This document shows positions 34,620 to 44,790 of a stretch of 64,000 nt of DNA, in pieces (the first letter of the stretch is position 1; each line of letters begins with the position of its first letter). The translations under genes were made by a program, and so were the position numbers. Source of the stretch: Nodularia sp. NIES-3585 (GTDB taxonomy: Bacteria > Cyanobacteriota > Cyanobacteriia > Cyanobacteriales > Nostocaceae); contig NZ_BDUB01000001.1 in assembly GCF_002218065.1 (NCBI RefSeq), positions 5,330,979-5,394,978 on the forward strand, written 5' to 3'. The notes under the pieces are model-generated. The model had not been told where the DNA came from. It ran no database searches and saw nothing but the letters and a program-made list of their open reading frames with translations.

Positions 34620-35710
34620 CGTGAAGGTCTACCTCCTAGGATGTTCTTTTTCCATAATTCTCCTAAGCTGTAGTCTTCTAACCATTCATCTAAATCATCT
34701 TCATTTAATCTGCGAAGTAATGATTTTCCATCTTCTCTATCCACAACAATTACATCTTTAGCATCAAATTCGTTTAATAGTTCAACTGATTGAGTGGAAA
34801 CAATAACTTGTTTTTTTCTGGAAGTTGCACGCATTAATGATGCCAATACAGTAATTGCATAAGGGTGAAGACCTAACTCAGGTTCATCAACTAAAATGGT
34901 TTCTGGTTGTAGAGAACTCGGTTGTAAAAATACCGTTGCTAAACAGATAAAACGCAGTGTTCCATCAGAAAAAAGATGAGCTTTGAAGGGAATATTTTGA
35001 TTTTGCTCAAACCATTCTAGTTCTATTACTTCCTTATTTCGTGGAGAAGGTCGTAAACAAAAATCGCCAAAAAAAGGAGCAACTAGTCTAATTGTTTTAA
35101 TAATTCGTTGATAAGAATCAGGATAATTCTCTTTTAATAAATACAAAAAGGCGGCTAAATTACTTCCATCTGGACGCAGGTAAATATTATCATTAATACT
35201 ATGTGGTTGCTTCACATAAGCCGTGTCACTGGTATCATGGAAATGGTAAACCCGCCATTGTCGCATAGCAGGTAATATGTAGTCGTCAATTTGAGTTTTA
35301 TTACCCTGGAAAGCTTTAGTTTCAAAATGACCACTGTCGATTTTACGCCTACCGCCCATGTTCCACCAAAAAGACTCTTCGGAAAACATGAGACGATTAT
35401 CTTTAGTTGGTTCAAATGTGGCAAAATATCCGTTATTACCAAAGTAAAGCTCAATTTCTAGTTGTTTGGTTTTTTTTCGACCAAAATGCAAGATTGTATC
35501 TGGCCCACCTTGGCGACTTACAAAAAGTTGCAACTGTTCATCAAGTATCTGTTGCACCATGCGAAAAAAGCCGATAAAGTTAGATTTACCAGCACCATTA
35601 CAGCCAATAAGTATGTTGAGTTGAGAAAGCTGGATGTCACATTCGGCGATGGATTTAAAACCCTTTAAAATAATTCTTGATAGTTGCTTTTCACTGCTCA
35701 ATTTTGTCAT
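34616..35710 (-). CDS. AAA/SMC-like ATPase of an ATPase-DUF4276 pair
   Basis: A 364-residue ABC/SMC-type ATPase of the AAA_21/OLD-related group. Walker A is GCNGAGKS at 36-43, the Walker B region is ILVDEPELGLHP near 270 and a terminal VIVSTQS switch lies near 300. Between them is an insertion with a His/Trp-rich segment (WRVYHFHDTSDTA). Together with the overlapping DUF4276 gene it forms a two-gene unit reminiscent of other ATPase-nuclease defence pairs such as PARIS or AbiL, but it is not identical to them. Confidence 0.82.
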   Translation of the reverse strand: MTKLSSEKQLSRIILKGFKSIAECDIQLSQLNILIGCNGAGKSNFIGFFRMVQQILDEQLQLFVSRQGGPDTILHFGRKKTKQLEIELYFGNNGYFATFEPTKDNRLMFSEESFWWNMGGRRKIDSGHFETKAFQGNKTQIDDYILPAMRQWRVYHFHDTSDTAYVKQPHSINDNIYLRPDGSNLAAFLYLLKENYPDSYQRIIKTIRLVAPFFGDFCLRPSPRNKEVIELEWFEQNQNIPFKAHLFSDGTLRFICLATVFLQPSSLQPETILVDEPELGLHPYAITVLASLMRATSRKKQVIVSTQSVELLNEFDAKDVIVVDREDGKSLLRRLNEDDLDEWLEDYSLGELWKKNILGGRPSR

Positions 35711-35748
35711 GAAACAGTCTCCTAATTTTTCTGTAGAGATGCTTCCAG

Positions 35749-36189
35749 TTAAGCTAAGAAACTGGGGTCAAGAATTTGCTCAATTGTAAACGGACATTCA
35801 GCCGGAAAAGTTTCTCCTGATTTTTGAGTTTCTTTAGCTGCGTCTCGACAAGCACGACGATAGTATTTTTCTCTCCACACTGAATCTTGAAGATAACGCC
35901 GCAAACTGGGAGTATCTTCTAAGCAATCTTGAATTTGATTTCGGCAGTTAGAAAGGGTATTATCCCAGCTTTTGGTTCGGCGTTCTGGCTGATACTGGCA
36001 TTTGAGTAAGTGCATTAACAGCACCTGTAAATAGCTGCCGAGTTCTTTCAGTTCACTACGCCCTAAAGCCTCTATTTCCTCTACCAAGTTTTTAATGTCT
36101 AACTCAGCCCAATGTCCTTTTTTCAACAACTCGGCTTGTTGTTCCGTCCACAACAGAAAATCTTGCTCATAACCAGTTTCTTTACTCAT
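35749..36189 (-). CDS. DUF29 family protein
   Basis: A helical protein of 146 residues with the DUF29 core YEQDFLLWTEQQAELLKKG, LVEEIEALGRSEL and LLMHLLKCQYQPERR, and a C-terminal tryptophan/arginine-rich part. The family is greatly expanded in cyanobacteria; function unknown. I chose the ATG at 36187-36189 (MSKETGY), which leaves 14 bases after aroC, over an ATG 10 codons earlier that overlaps aroC. A truncated relative lies at 48617. Confidence 0.88.
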   Translation of the reverse strand: MSKETGYEQDFLLWTEQQAELLKKGHWAELDIKNLVEEIEALGRSELKELGSYLQVLLMHLLKCQYQPERRTKSWDNTLSNCRNQIQDCLEDTPSLRRYLQDSVWREKYYRRACRDAAKETQKSGETFPAECPFTIEQILDPSFLA

Positions 36190-36203
36190 CCTAAAAATAC
36201 TAA

Positions 36204-37292
36204 TTACAATACCTGACACTGCCCATGATTGCGTAATAAATGGTCACACAATACTAATGCTACCATCGCTTCAACCATTGGAACTGCACGAGGTAATACA
36301 CAAGGATCATGTCTGCCTTTGGCTGCTAATACTGTTTCTTCCCCTTCTTTAGTAACTGTTTTTTGCTCTTTTCTAATGGTGGCTGTGGGTTTAAATGCAA
36401 CTCGCAAAACAATATTTTCGCCGTTGGAAATTCCCCCTTGAATGCCACCAGAACGGTTGGTGACGGTGCGAATTTCTTCGTTTTCATCAATATAAAATTC
36501 GTCGTTATGTTCAATTCCTGTTAATAGTGTCCCGGCAAAACCTGAACCAATTTCAAAGCCTTTACTAGCTGGGAGAGACATTACACCCTTGGCGATATCG
36601 GCTTCTAATTTATCAAATACTGGTTCGCCTAAACCTTTGGGGACATTCCGCGCTACGCATTCCACTACACCGCCGATGGAATTACCTTCTCTACCTATTT
36701 GTTCTATTAATTCAATCATGCGATCGCAACATTCGGCATCGGGACAGCGTACAATATTGCTTTCGACTTGTTCTAAGGTGACAGTATTAGGATCAATTAC
36801 ACCTTCTAAGTCTTTGATGCGCTTGACGTAACCGATGATTTCAATATTAGCAACTTGACGGAGAATTTTTTTAGCGATCGCACCAGCTGCAACTCTCCCA
36901 ATTGTCTCACGCGCTGACGACCTGCCGCCACCTTGCCAATTACGAATCCCATATTTTGCATCATAAGTTGCATCGGCATGGGATGGGCGATAAGTTTGTG
37001 CCATCTCGTCATAGTCTTGGGGACGGGTGTCTTTATTTCTCACCATAATGGCTATGGGTGTTCCCAAGGTTTTACCCGCAAATACTCCAGACAGGATTTC
37101 GCAAGTGTCGGCTTCTTTACGGGGTGTGGTAATTTTACTTTGCCCTGGTCGTCTTCTGTCTAACTCTAGTTGAATTTCTTCGGCGGAAATTTCCAGTTGT
37201 GGAGGACAGCCATCAATTACAACCCCCACTCCGCCGCCGTGGGATTCTCCGAATGTGGTGATGCGAAATAAATGCCCGAATGTGTTGCCCAT
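36204..37292 (-). CDS. aroC: Chorismate synthase
   Basis: Last enzyme of the shikimate pathway (EPSP to chorismate, reduced FMN-dependent). The 362-residue protein begins [20 protein letters not shown], the family signature, and contains RPGQSKI and [17 protein letters not shown] as well as [12 protein letters not shown]. Length normal. The DUF29 gene follows on the same strand. Confidence 0.97.
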   Translation of the reverse strand: MGNTFGHLFRITTFGESHGGGVGVVIDGCPPQLEISAEEIQLELDRRRPGQSKITTPRKEADTCEILSGVFAGKTLGTPIAIMVRNKDTRPQDYDEMAQTYRPSHADATYDAKYGIRNWQGGGRSSARETIGRVAAGAIAKKILRQVANIEIIGYVKRIKDLEGVIDPNTVTLEQVESNIVRCPDAECCDRMIELIEQIGREGNSIGGVVECVARNVPKGLGEPVFDKLEADIAKGVMSLPASKGFEIGSGFAGTLLTGIEHNDEFYIDENEEIRTVTNRSGGIQGGISNGENIVLRVAFKPTATIRKEQKTVTKEGEETVLAAKGRHDPCVLPRAVPMVEAMVALVLCDHLLRNHGQCQVL

Positions 37293-37422
37293 GATGTTAA
37301 AAAAAAAGAGTAAAGCTTTTGTATTGTACCGAATGTTAGCACTTAATAATATGATAAGTTTTTCGGTTTTGAGGACAAACCGCTAAGTCGCTAAGTACGC
37401 CAAGGGGAGAGAGTTTGAGGAA

Positions 37423-38322
37423 TTATTCCAGGTTTAAGTTTGCACTCATTAAGTCTTGTAAGTTTGTGACTAATTTGGTGCAAATTTGATCTACTGGTAA
37501 GTCGTTGGGTTCGAGTCCAAAGGGGTTTTCTATTTGATTGGCAATTTCTTCTACGCCTAGCAAAATAAAACTGATTACGGCAACGATTGGGGCTGTCCAC
37601 CAATTTAGGTTATGTACAAGTTGTAAGGGTAATATTAGACAATATATTAATAAAACTCTCTTGAGATATATTGTATAAGCTAAGGGGACGGGTGTTGTTA
37701 AAATTCGTTCACAACCGATAAATCCTTCTACCATGTTATCTAGTGCGGTGTTCATGGCTATTAGTTCAAATATTGTGATCAGATTTTGGTTTTGCTGCTG
37801 TTTGAGATAATCGCCAATCCATAAGGCAATTCTTAAGGGTGGACTTTTTGCATCTTTGATTTCTAAATATTGTGCTGGTGTAAGTAAGGTTTCTAATTCT
37901 CTATTAACGGGTAAGCGTCTTAATTGTAGTTTTGTGGCTATGGAAAAGGCACTTAACAATTTGACGGATGCTGTTTTTTTCTCTACATCTACAGGTTCTT
38001 TTTCTAAAATTAATAACCTGATTTTTCTCCCTAAGTTTAGACTATTAATAACTATTGTTCCCCAGATTTGCCGACCTTCCCAATATCTACTATATGCTGT
38101 ATTTGTACGAAATACCATTAATAAGCCTAAGACAAGGTTGTAGGCTACATTACTAATTACACTACTAAAAACTTGTTGTGGTAAGTCATAGCCGTAGTAG
38201 TGAATTACAGATACGATAAATCCTAATCCACTACATAACATTAGTCGGGGGAAAATTGCCGGAACTACTGAACCTTTTATTTGTAAAGCCACTTGCAACC
38301 AATTGGGTTTTTCAACAATCAT
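37423..38322 (-). CDS. Bestrophin-like anion channel family protein
   Basis: A 299-residue integral membrane protein beginning in a cytoplasmic helix (NWLQVALQIKGSV), then a membrane helix and the bestrophin-type segment GLLMVFRTNTAYSRYWEGRQIWG, a highly conserved motif. Four or so hydrophobic helices follow the pattern of the bestrophin/UPF0187 family, which form pentameric anion channels in bacteria and plant thylakoids. Ion specificity is not known. Confidence 0.85.
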   Translation of the reverse strand: MIVEKPNWLQVALQIKGSVVPAIFPRLMLCSGLGFIVSVIHYYGYDLPQQVFSSVISNVAYNLVLGLLMVFRTNTAYSRYWEGRQIWGTIVINSLNLGRKIRLLILEKEPVDVEKKTASVKLLSAFSIATKLQLRRLPVNRELETLLTPAQYLEIKDAKSPPLRIALWIGDYLKQQQNQNLITIFELIAMNTALDNMVEGFIGCERILTTPVPLAYTIYLKRVLLIYCLILPLQLVHNLNWWTAPIVAVISFILLGVEEIANQIENPFGLEPNDLPVDQICTKLVTNLQDLMSANLNLE

Positions 38323-38475
38323 CTAACTTTTTACAAGGATATGAGAAATGAGAAACTAACCGCAAAGGACGCAAAGGACACAAAGAAAGAAGGAAGAAGG
38401 AAGGAGGAATGCACGCAGATAACTATGGATGAATCTGTGCTAACACGCTGTAATTATACTGTTTTTTGAGCGTTT

Positions 38476-39783
38476 TTATCCTAAATCCTGATGTGTAAAT
38501 GATTTGGCGTTTTTTCCGGTGTATGTGGCGACAATATGACCGTCACCAGTCATTTGATATTTGTAGGTGATTAATCCTTCTAAACCGACTGGGCCACGGG
38601 GCGGCATTTGTTGGGTGCTGATTCCTACTTCTGCACCAAATCCGTAGCGGAAACCATCGGCGAATCGGGTAGAACAATTGTGAAATACTCCGGCTGCATT
38701 CACGAGTCCAAAAAAGGTTTCTACTGCTACTAAATCTTCTGTGATGATGGCTTCGGTATGACGGGAACCATATTCGTTAATATGAGCGATCGCATCTTCT
38801 ATTGAGTCTACTATTTTAATCGCTAAAATAAAATCACTGTATTCTGTTTCCCAGTCTGTATCTGTGGCTTTGGCAATATTTGGTAATATTTCTAAGGTGC
38901 GTTGATCACCTTTTAATTCCACATCAACTAGTTGCAAAGATTCCGCAATTTTTGGTAAAAATTCTGCGGCTATGGATTGGTGAACTAACAAAGTTTCAAT
39001 GGCATTACAAGCAGCAGCATATTGAATTTTAGCATCAACGGTAATTTTAATGGCTTTAGCAATATCAGCCGTTTTATCTATATAAAGATGACAAATTCCT
39101 TCCGCGTGTCCTAATACGGGAATCCGAGTATTATCCTGGACAAACTGTACAAAGGAATTGGAACCTCTGGGAATAATTAAGTCTACATATTTGTCTAAAT
39201 TTAAAAGTTCTACGGTTTCTTCTCTAGTGGTTAATAACTCCACTGCCTCTGAATTAACCGCAGTTTGAGATAATCCTTGTTTAATAGCTTTAACTATGGC
39301 TTCACAAGAATGAATCGCTTCTTTTCCACCTTTGAGAATTACACCATTACCTGATTTAATTGCCAGTGAAACAATTTGAATTGCTGCTTCTGGACGAGCT
39401 TCAAAAATAATCCCCAACACGCCCAAGGGACAAGTTATGCGTTTGAGAACTAAACCTGTATCCAGTTCGCGGTGAATCTGCACCTGTCCCACTGGATCTG
39501 CTAGTTTAGCCAAGTCTCGCACTCCCGCGATCGCATCCCTTAATTTATGTTCATCTAACTGCAAGCGTTTATAAAGTGGTTTGGCAATTCCTTCGGCAGA
39601 TGCGGCTTGACAATCAGCCATATTTGCTGCCAAAATTTCATCCTTGGCTGATTCTAAAGCTTGGGCGATCGCTTCTAAGGCTTGATTTTTCGCTTCAGTG
39701 TCCAGAAGTGCCAATTTACTAGCACAGGCGCGGGTTTCTTGTGCGATCGCCATTAAGGGAGAAGCATCTTGAATCATAGTCAT
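38476..39783 (-). CDS. proA: Gamma-glutamyl phosphate reductase
   Basis: Second enzyme of proline synthesis, reducing glutamyl-5-phosphate to the semialdehyde with NADPH. The 435-residue protein has the family blocks [21 protein letters not shown] and [12 protein letters not shown], and the catalytic-cysteine segment [14 protein letters not shown] near 255. The partner kinase gene proB lies 13 kb away at 53062, so the two are not an operon here. Length normal. Confidence 0.96.
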   Translation of the reverse strand: MTMIQDASPLMAIAQETRACASKLALLDTEAKNQALEAIAQALESAKDEILAANMADCQAASAEGIAKPLYKRLQLDEHKLRDAIAGVRDLAKLADPVGQVQIHRELDTGLVLKRITCPLGVLGIIFEARPEAAIQIVSLAIKSGNGVILKGGKEAIHSCEAIVKAIKQGLSQTAVNSEAVELLTTREETVELLNLDKYVDLIIPRGSNSFVQFVQDNTRIPVLGHAEGICHLYIDKTADIAKAIKITVDAKIQYAAACNAIETLLVHQSIAAEFLPKIAESLQLVDVELKGDQRTLEILPNIAKATDTDWETEYSDFILAIKIVDSIEDAIAHINEYGSRHTEAIITEDLVAVETFFGLVNAAGVFHNCSTRFADGFRYGFGAEVGISTQQMPPRGPVGLEGLITYKYQMTGDGHIVATYTGKNAKSFTHQDLG

Positions 39784-40100
39784 GTCAAAAAACTTGGCTT
39801 TTTTTTATTCTATCAAGCTTAGTAATCTGAATTAAACAAGACTTAGGCAAAATTATGAAAAAACGTTCGCGCAGCGTATGCCCCCAGGGCTTTAGGAAAC
39901 AAAGAACACAAAGGAAAGAAGGTTTCACCAGAGTCATTGCGTAAGTACTATTAAATAACATCTTGATCTCCCCTCTCCTTGCTAAGGGCTGGGGGTGAGG
40001 TTCTATGTTTAATACTTGTGAAGTTTCCGTAATTCCGATGTCGAGGGCTGGATCTATTGAGTATTGATGGATAAAATACCACTCCTTTGCAAAGGGGATA
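39784..40100. other. Repeat-rich intergenic region
   Basis: Contains GCGCAGCGTATGCCC, a relative of the GC-rich repeats near 33838, and CTCCCCTCTCCTTGCTAAG at 39966-39984, a word that reappears as CTCCCCTCTCCTTAGTAAG just beyond the other side of the TnpB element (41532-41550). No gene is supported. Confidence 0.5.
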
Positions 40101-40122
40101 CTATTTGACATACTCACCGCCC

Positions 40123-41337
40123 TTAAAGTGCGGTGATTCTTGACGACTCACTGCAACTTGCTACCGGAGTAGTCTGATAGTCGCTCCTCGTCCATTTAAG
40201 GTCGTGCCGATGACCCATGCCGACCATTTCTATATTTTTAGAAGCATTTTCGTCCCTGTCCTGTTCAGCATTGCAATTTAAACACAGCACTGAACGGATA
40301 GAAAGATCCACTTTACCCCACCTATACCCACAACAAGAACAAGTCTGACTAGTGGGTTCCCATCGGTTAATGACTCTGAAATCACGATGAAGTTTTTCAG
40401 CTTTAGCCTCGCAAAATACCCGGAATTCTCGCCATCCCTGTAAACTAATTGCTCTTGCCAGTTTACGATTTCTGACCATTCCTGACACATTCAAATCTTC
40501 CAAAACAATTGCTTGGTTGTCGCTAACTACTTTAGTTGATAGTTTGTGTAGGAAATCTTGACGAGTATCCGCAATTTCATTATGCAGTTTAGCAATTTGA
40601 ATTCGGGTTTTATTTCTACGCCTTGAGTCCTTTTGCTGTCGGGCTAATTGGCGCTGCTTGCGCCGAATTTGTTGATCCAACCTTGAGTAATCAGGGCTAA
40701 TAGCTTTATCCCCGTTACTCATTACAGCAAAAGTTTTTATCCCTAAATCAATACCAATGCTTTGGTTCTTGGCATCAATTTGAATAGGTTCAATTTCTAC
40801 TACAAAGCTCAAAAAATAGCGGTTAGCATAGTCTTTTACGACAGTACAAGAAGTAGGTGCAGAAGGTAGTTGTCTAGACCAGATGGGCTTAACATTGCCG
40901 ATTTTTGCCAGATACACCTGATTACCTTTGACTGAGAATCCGCCGATTCTAAAACGTGCAGATTGTTGGTTTGTCTTTTTCTTGAATTTTGGGCTACCAA
41001 CTTTTTTGCCTTTGCGCTTACCCTTAAGGGAATCGAAAAAGTTTTTGTAAGCAACCCCTAAATCAGCTACCGATTGTTGCAACGGGATGTTGGAAACATC
41101 AGATAACCACGAACGTTCATCAGTCTTTTTAGCCTGGGTAATCACCAACTTTTGCAAGTGGTTGTTGCTTGGCAGTTTCTCGGATTTTTTACAGATAGCC
41201 AAAGCATCATTCCAAACTACGCGCACACAACCAAACAACTGAGCTAGAAGCCGTTGCTGTTGATTTGTTGGGTAGAATCGGAACTTATATCTGGCTTTCA
41301 CTATTTTTTCTTCAAAACTGCTAGTATTGTATATCAT
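40123..41337 (-). CDS. tnpB: TnpB, RNA-guided endonuclease of IS605-type element
   Basis: Numbering from an ATG 8 codons upstream, the RuvC catalytic residues are Asp205 (GIDLGIKT), Glu288 (VLEDLNVSGM) and Asp370 (QDRDENASKN). The zinc ribbon cysteines C341, C344, C360 and C363 are all present, so the nuclease looks intact. The N-terminal part begins KARYKFRFYPT, typical of the family. TnpB uses a guide RNA derived from its own 3' end and the element right end. Start choices are the ATG at 41335-41337 or the GTG at 41299-41301 (VKARYKF). Confidence 0.9.
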   Translation of the reverse strand: MIYNTSSFEEKIVKARYKFRFYPTNQQQRLLAQLFGCVRVVWNDALAICKKSEKLPSNNHLQKLVITQAKKTDERSWLSDVSNIPLQQSVADLGVAYKNFFDSLKGKRKGKKVGSPKFKKKTNQQSARFRIGGFSVKGNQVYLAKIGNVKPIWSRQLPSAPTSCTVVKDYANRYFLSFVVEIEPIQIDAKNQSIGIDLGIKTFAVMSNGDKAISPDYSRLDQQIRRKQRQLARQQKDSRRRNKTRIQIAKLHNEIADTRQDFLHKLSTKVVSDNQAIVLEDLNVSGMVRNRKLARAISLQGWREFRVFCEAKAEKLHRDFRVINRWEPTSQTCSCCGYRWGKVDLSIRSVLCLNCNAEQDRDENASKNIEMVGMGHRHDLKWTRSDYQTTPVASCSESSRITAL

Positions 41338-41353
41338 ATGAAAATACAATGCT

Positions 41354-41494
41354 ATGAACAAAAGTGTATTTTTTCGATTAACCGAGGAAGAATTGGCGCA
41401 TCTCGAAAGTTACTGCCAGGTGACTCAGAGAACGAAATCTGATGTACTTAGAGATTTGATTAGAAAACTGAAAACAAATAAAAAGCCGTCCTAG
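41354..41494 (+). CDS. Ribbon-helix-helix (CopG-like) protein of the TnpB element
   Basis: A 46-residue protein, MNKSVFFRLTEEELAHLESY then RTKSDVLRDLIRKL, with the beta-strand/helix/helix pattern of CopG/Arc regulators. It diverges from tnpB across a gap of 16-52 bases (depending on the tnpB start), so it probably represses the shared promoter. Its final codons and TAG stop lie in the terminal hairpin of the element. It is short and easily missed, but the pattern is clear. Confidence 0.7.
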   Translation: MNKSVFFRLTEEELAHLESYCQVTQRTKSDVLRDLIRKLKTNKKPS

Positions 41495-41595
41495 AAGGAC
41501 GGGGCTTGTATCCCATTATTTTCGGTCAAGTCTCCCCTCTCCTTAGTAAGCTACCGTGTACACAAAAATGATTTGGGCAGTCAAAATTATGTTTT

Positions 41596-41675
41596 GTAGG
41601 GTGTCTTGTCGCGTAGCGCAACGCACCATTCAAGATTATCGGTGCGTTAGGACTAAAGTCCATAACGCACCCTAC
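41596..41675. repeat. Dispersed inverted repeat (GTAGGGTG family), copy 3
   Basis: Ends GTAGGGTG (41596-41603) and CACCCTAC (41668-41675). The right half is a hairpin: GGTGCGTTA-GGAC-TAAA-GTCC then TAACGCACC, the same design as copy 1 at 7647-7677. Located just after the RND gene stop region. Confidence 0.75.
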
Positions 41676-41695
41676 CCAAATAAAAGGTTTTTGGA

Positions 41696-44600
41696 CTATC
41701 GCTTCGTCGATGACAATAATAAATAGGCACAAGGAATAAAGTAAAGGGCGAGAATGGTTGCACCACCCACACCACCGGCAATCACCACTGCCAGAGGAGG
41801 CCAAAATCCACCGCCGCCGAGAATGAGGGGGATAAAGCCTGCCATTGTCGTGAATGTGGTTGTGAGGACATGGCGCGTAGTGTGGATGACGGTTTCCACG
41901 ATCGCTGGGCGATCTCCCTTCTGGGCTAGGGGATCACTCTTCACGGCAGTGAGAACGGTAATCGCATCATTAACCGCGACTCCAATCAGTCCCACTGTAC
42001 CAATAATGGGATTGAAGCCAAAGGGATAGCCGAACAGCCAAACTGATAATCCGCCTAAACCAATGGCAAGAATCGCCACAATGCCAATCAAACCCGCAAG
42101 GGCGAAGGAATTCATCGAAAGTACAAGAGTTACCACTAAGGCAATTCCTAGCACAATGCCATAGCCAAGTAGTCCCCCAGTGGCACTGTTACGTTCTGCT
42201 TCTTCACCACCAAATTCCAGGTTATAGCCTTGGGGTAGGGAGAACGAGTTTTGCAAACGTTGGCGAAAATCAGCCAGAGCGTTGGCAGGTAAGGTTCCTG
42301 CGGTGAGATAGCCCTGGACGGTGCTGACTCTAAGACCGTTTTTGCGAGTGATGGCGGCATTTTTAGGGATTAAACTCAGTTTGCCAATGGTTTCTAAGGG
42401 AATGTAGCCGTTGCGATCGCTCGGCAGCAGATTCACCGATTGCAATTGGCTCAAGTCAGCGCGAGCATCGCTATTACTCAGACGCACTCGGACAGGCACT
42501 TCTTCGGTATCTTCTAAAATCGTGCCACCAGTTACCCCTTCGATGATGACTTGCAATTGCCGTGCAGTTTCTCGACGGCTTAAACCTCGCGATCGCGCTT
42601 CTGGTTCGTCAATTTCCAGGGCGAGTTGAGGAAGCACATCGTTCAGGCGACTGCGAATGTGAGTAATGGTAGGAACTTCTGCCAAAATAGAACGGAGTTC
42701 CTCACTTAATTGTTGCAGGCGATCAACATCAGAGCCGTAAATTCGTAACTCAATCGGGGCTTCAAAAGGTGGTCCCTGTTCAAACAACCGCACCAAAGCA
42801 CGAGCATTCGGAAAGGCGCTGTTAAATTCCGTTTGCAGTTGGCGAATGAAGCGATCGCCAGCAATGCCATTCATCTGCACAATCGCCCCAGCAAAACTGC
42901 TCTCGTTTTCCCGATTAGTCAGTTGGTTGTAATAGACTTTCGGCGCACTCTTGCCCAAGAACCAATACACTTGTTGAACTTCAGAATGACTGCGTAAGGT
43001 GGCTTCTACCTCTTGTGTCAACTGCTGAATTTGCGTTAGAGAACTGGTAGGAGGCAATTCTAACTCCACTATGAACTGTTCGCGATCAGCAGCCGGAAAG
43101 AATTGTAAACTTAAAGTAGTCATGAGGGTAAACCCCAGTACAGGAAAAATTAACGTCAAGGCGATCGCACGTTTGGGATACCTCAACGACCACTGCAAAG
43201 AACGACGATACCAAGCGCTTAGTCCAGGATGAGAAAATCCTGATTCCCACCATCTTTCCTTGCCAATCATTACTTTGGTAGTGAGGGAGCGACGATGATT
43301 CCACTGATGAATTTTCGCGGTAATCGCTGGCGAAATCGTTAATGCTACCAAGAGCGAAGCCAGCACTGCCACAATCACATTTAAACCAATCGTCCCGACA
43401 AATTCACCAGTTGCACCGGGAAGTAGGGCAATAGGCGCAAAGGAGAATACGGTGGTTAATGTCCCCCCCAGTAAAGGAGCGCGGAGATACTGCACGGTTT
43501 CTTCGATGGCAGTTTCTAAAGACATTCCCGCTTTCAGGCGGATATTCATCTCATCCACGAGAATAATCGCATTATCAATCAGAATGCCCAAAGCCACAAT
43601 TAGCCCCGTCACCGACATTTGATGTAAGGGAATGCCCAACAAGCCCATGACAATCAGGGCGATCGCTAATGAAAGCGGCAGTGCCATCTGTACAGCTAAT
43701 GCCTGTTGCCAGCCCATCATGATAATGCAAATCACGAATAGCATCAAAGCACCAGACAGCAAATTACCGATGAGATTATTTAATCGCGCAGTCACATAAC
43801 GACTCTGATCAAAGACAATTTCTAACTGTATCCCCTTGGGTAAATCAGCCCGAAAGCTATCAATCACCTTTTGTGCTGCCACTGCCCAACGATCCAGACG
43901 ATATTGGGACTGGACATAAACACCAACTGCGATCGCGGCTTTACCGGAAGTAAATGCTAATTCTGTGGGCGGTGTGGCAATTCCTTTCTCAATGGTGGCG
44001 ATATCTGCCAAAAGAAGAAATTCCCGGTTAGATTCACACGCAGAACAGCGCACGGGTATTTGCTGCAAACGGTTTAGGGTATCCAATTCTCCCTGGACTT
44101 CATAGAGCAGGGTATTGTCACCGCGAAACTGTCCGGCAGAAGTTTTGGCATCGCTTTGTTGAATTTGCCCTGCTAATTCTGAGGCGGTAATTCCCAAACT
44201 AGCAAAAGTTTCTGTATTCACATTCACGGTGATTTCTTCTTGGGGTGCGCCAAAAATCTCCACTTCATCTGTGCCAGAGAGCGATCGCAAGGCATTTTTT
44301 AACACTTCTGCCCGTCGCCGTAAAATGGCGTAGTTTGGTGCATCAGACTGTTCCCAAGTCAGGGCTGCTAGGAGGGCATAGGCACGCACTTCTCCCTCAT
44401 CTAACTCTGGTTCACTGGCTGCGTTGGGTAATTCCCCTTGCACCTCCCGCAATTTATCCCGCACCCGTGACCACACCAAGGGTACACGATTTTTACCCAC
44501 AGTATCAAGTAAATCTACGGAGATAGTGGAAACCCCGGCTCGTGACGTGGATTCATAAGTTTTTACTTCCGGAATTTCAGCAATCTTAGCTTCAATCGGA

Positions 44601-44788
44601 TCAGTTACCAGGGATTCGGTGCGCTCGGCGGTTCCTCCTGGTAAAAAAGTAGTAACTAGGGCAAAACGAGAAGTGAGTTCTGGGTCTTCCAGTCGAGCTA
44701 GGGATTGAAAGGTGACGGTTCCCCAAGCCACAATCAGAAAAATCGCCAACAATAGCAAGCGCAAGTTGCGAAAGAATAGCCGTGCCAT
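41696..44788 (-). CDS. RND efflux transporter, inner-membrane permease
   Basis: A 1030-residue AcrB/MexB-type proton-driven pump with twelve transmembrane helices in two repeats, each with a large periplasmic loop. The first helix is followed by LEDPELTSRFALVTTFLPGG. Helix 4 contains GLIVALGILIDNAIILVDEMN, with the conserved acidic proton-relay residues (ID-N region). Substrate unknown. The gene starts 2 bases after the membrane fusion gene ends, so they form an operon; a PadR regulator is divergent. No outer-membrane TolC partner is encoded here. Confidence 0.93.
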   Translation of the reverse strand: MARLFFRNLRLLLLAIFLIVAWGTVTFQSLARLEDPELTSRFALVTTFLPGGTAERTESLVTDPIEAKIAEIPEVKTYESTSRAGVSTISVDLLDTVGKNRVPLVWSRVRDKLREVQGELPNAASEPELDEGEVRAYALLAALTWEQSDAPNYAILRRRAEVLKNALRSLSGTDEVEIFGAPQEEITVNVNTETFASLGITASELAGQIQQSDAKTSAGQFRGDNTLLYEVQGELDTLNRLQQIPVRCSACESNREFLLLADIATIEKGIATPPTELAFTSGKAAIAVGVYVQSQYRLDRWAVAAQKVIDSFRADLPKGIQLEIVFDQSRYVTARLNNLIGNLLSGALMLFVICIIMMGWQQALAVQMALPLSLAIALIVMGLLGIPLHQMSVTGLIVALGILIDNAIILVDEMNIRLKAGMSLETAIEETVQYLRAPLLGGTLTTVFSFAPIALLPGATGEFVGTIGLNVIVAVLASLLVALTISPAITAKIHQWNHRRSLTTKVMIGKERWWESGFSHPGLSAWYRRSLQWSLRYPKRAIALTLIFPVLGFTLMTTLSLQFFPAADREQFIVELELPPTSSLTQIQQLTQEVEATLRSHSEVQQVYWFLGKSAPKVYYNQLTNRENESSFAGAIVQMNGIAGDRFIRQLQTEFNSAFPNARALVRLFEQGPPFEAPIELRIYGSDVDRLQQLSEELRSILAEVPTITHIRSRLNDVLPQLALEIDEPEARSRGLSRRETARQLQVIIEGVTGGTILEDTEEVPVRVRLSNSDARADLSQLQSVNLLPSDRNGYIPLETIGKLSLIPKNAAITRKNGLRVSTVQGYLTAGTLPANALADFRQRLQNSFSLPQGYNLEFGGEEAERNSATGGLLGYGIVLGIALVVTLVLSMNSFALAGLIGIVAILAIGLGGLSVWLFGYPFGFNPIIGTVGLIGVAVNDAITVLTAVKSDPLAQKGDRPAIVETVIHTTRHVLTTTFTTMAGFIPLILGGGGFWPPLAVVIAGGVGGATILALYFIPCAYLLLSSTKR

Positions 44789-44790
44789 AT

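Larger units (their letters stand above)
40105..41527 (-). mobile_element. IS605-type element with tnpB and divergent RHH gene
   Basis: In the tnpB direction the left end lies near 41490-41527 (AGCCGTCCT/AGGACGGGGCT hairpin, then a segment ending CCGAAAA on the minus strand). The right end lies at 40105-40140, with hairpin CACCGC 40115-40120 and GCGGTG 40130-40135 and a 9-base loop, then TATGTCAA. No tnpA is present, so transposition would need a TnpA in trans. The tnpB stop lies in the loop of the right hairpin and the RHH gene stop in the left hairpin. A non-autonomous copy with matching ends is at 55631-56040. Boundaries are estimates. Confidence 0.7.
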
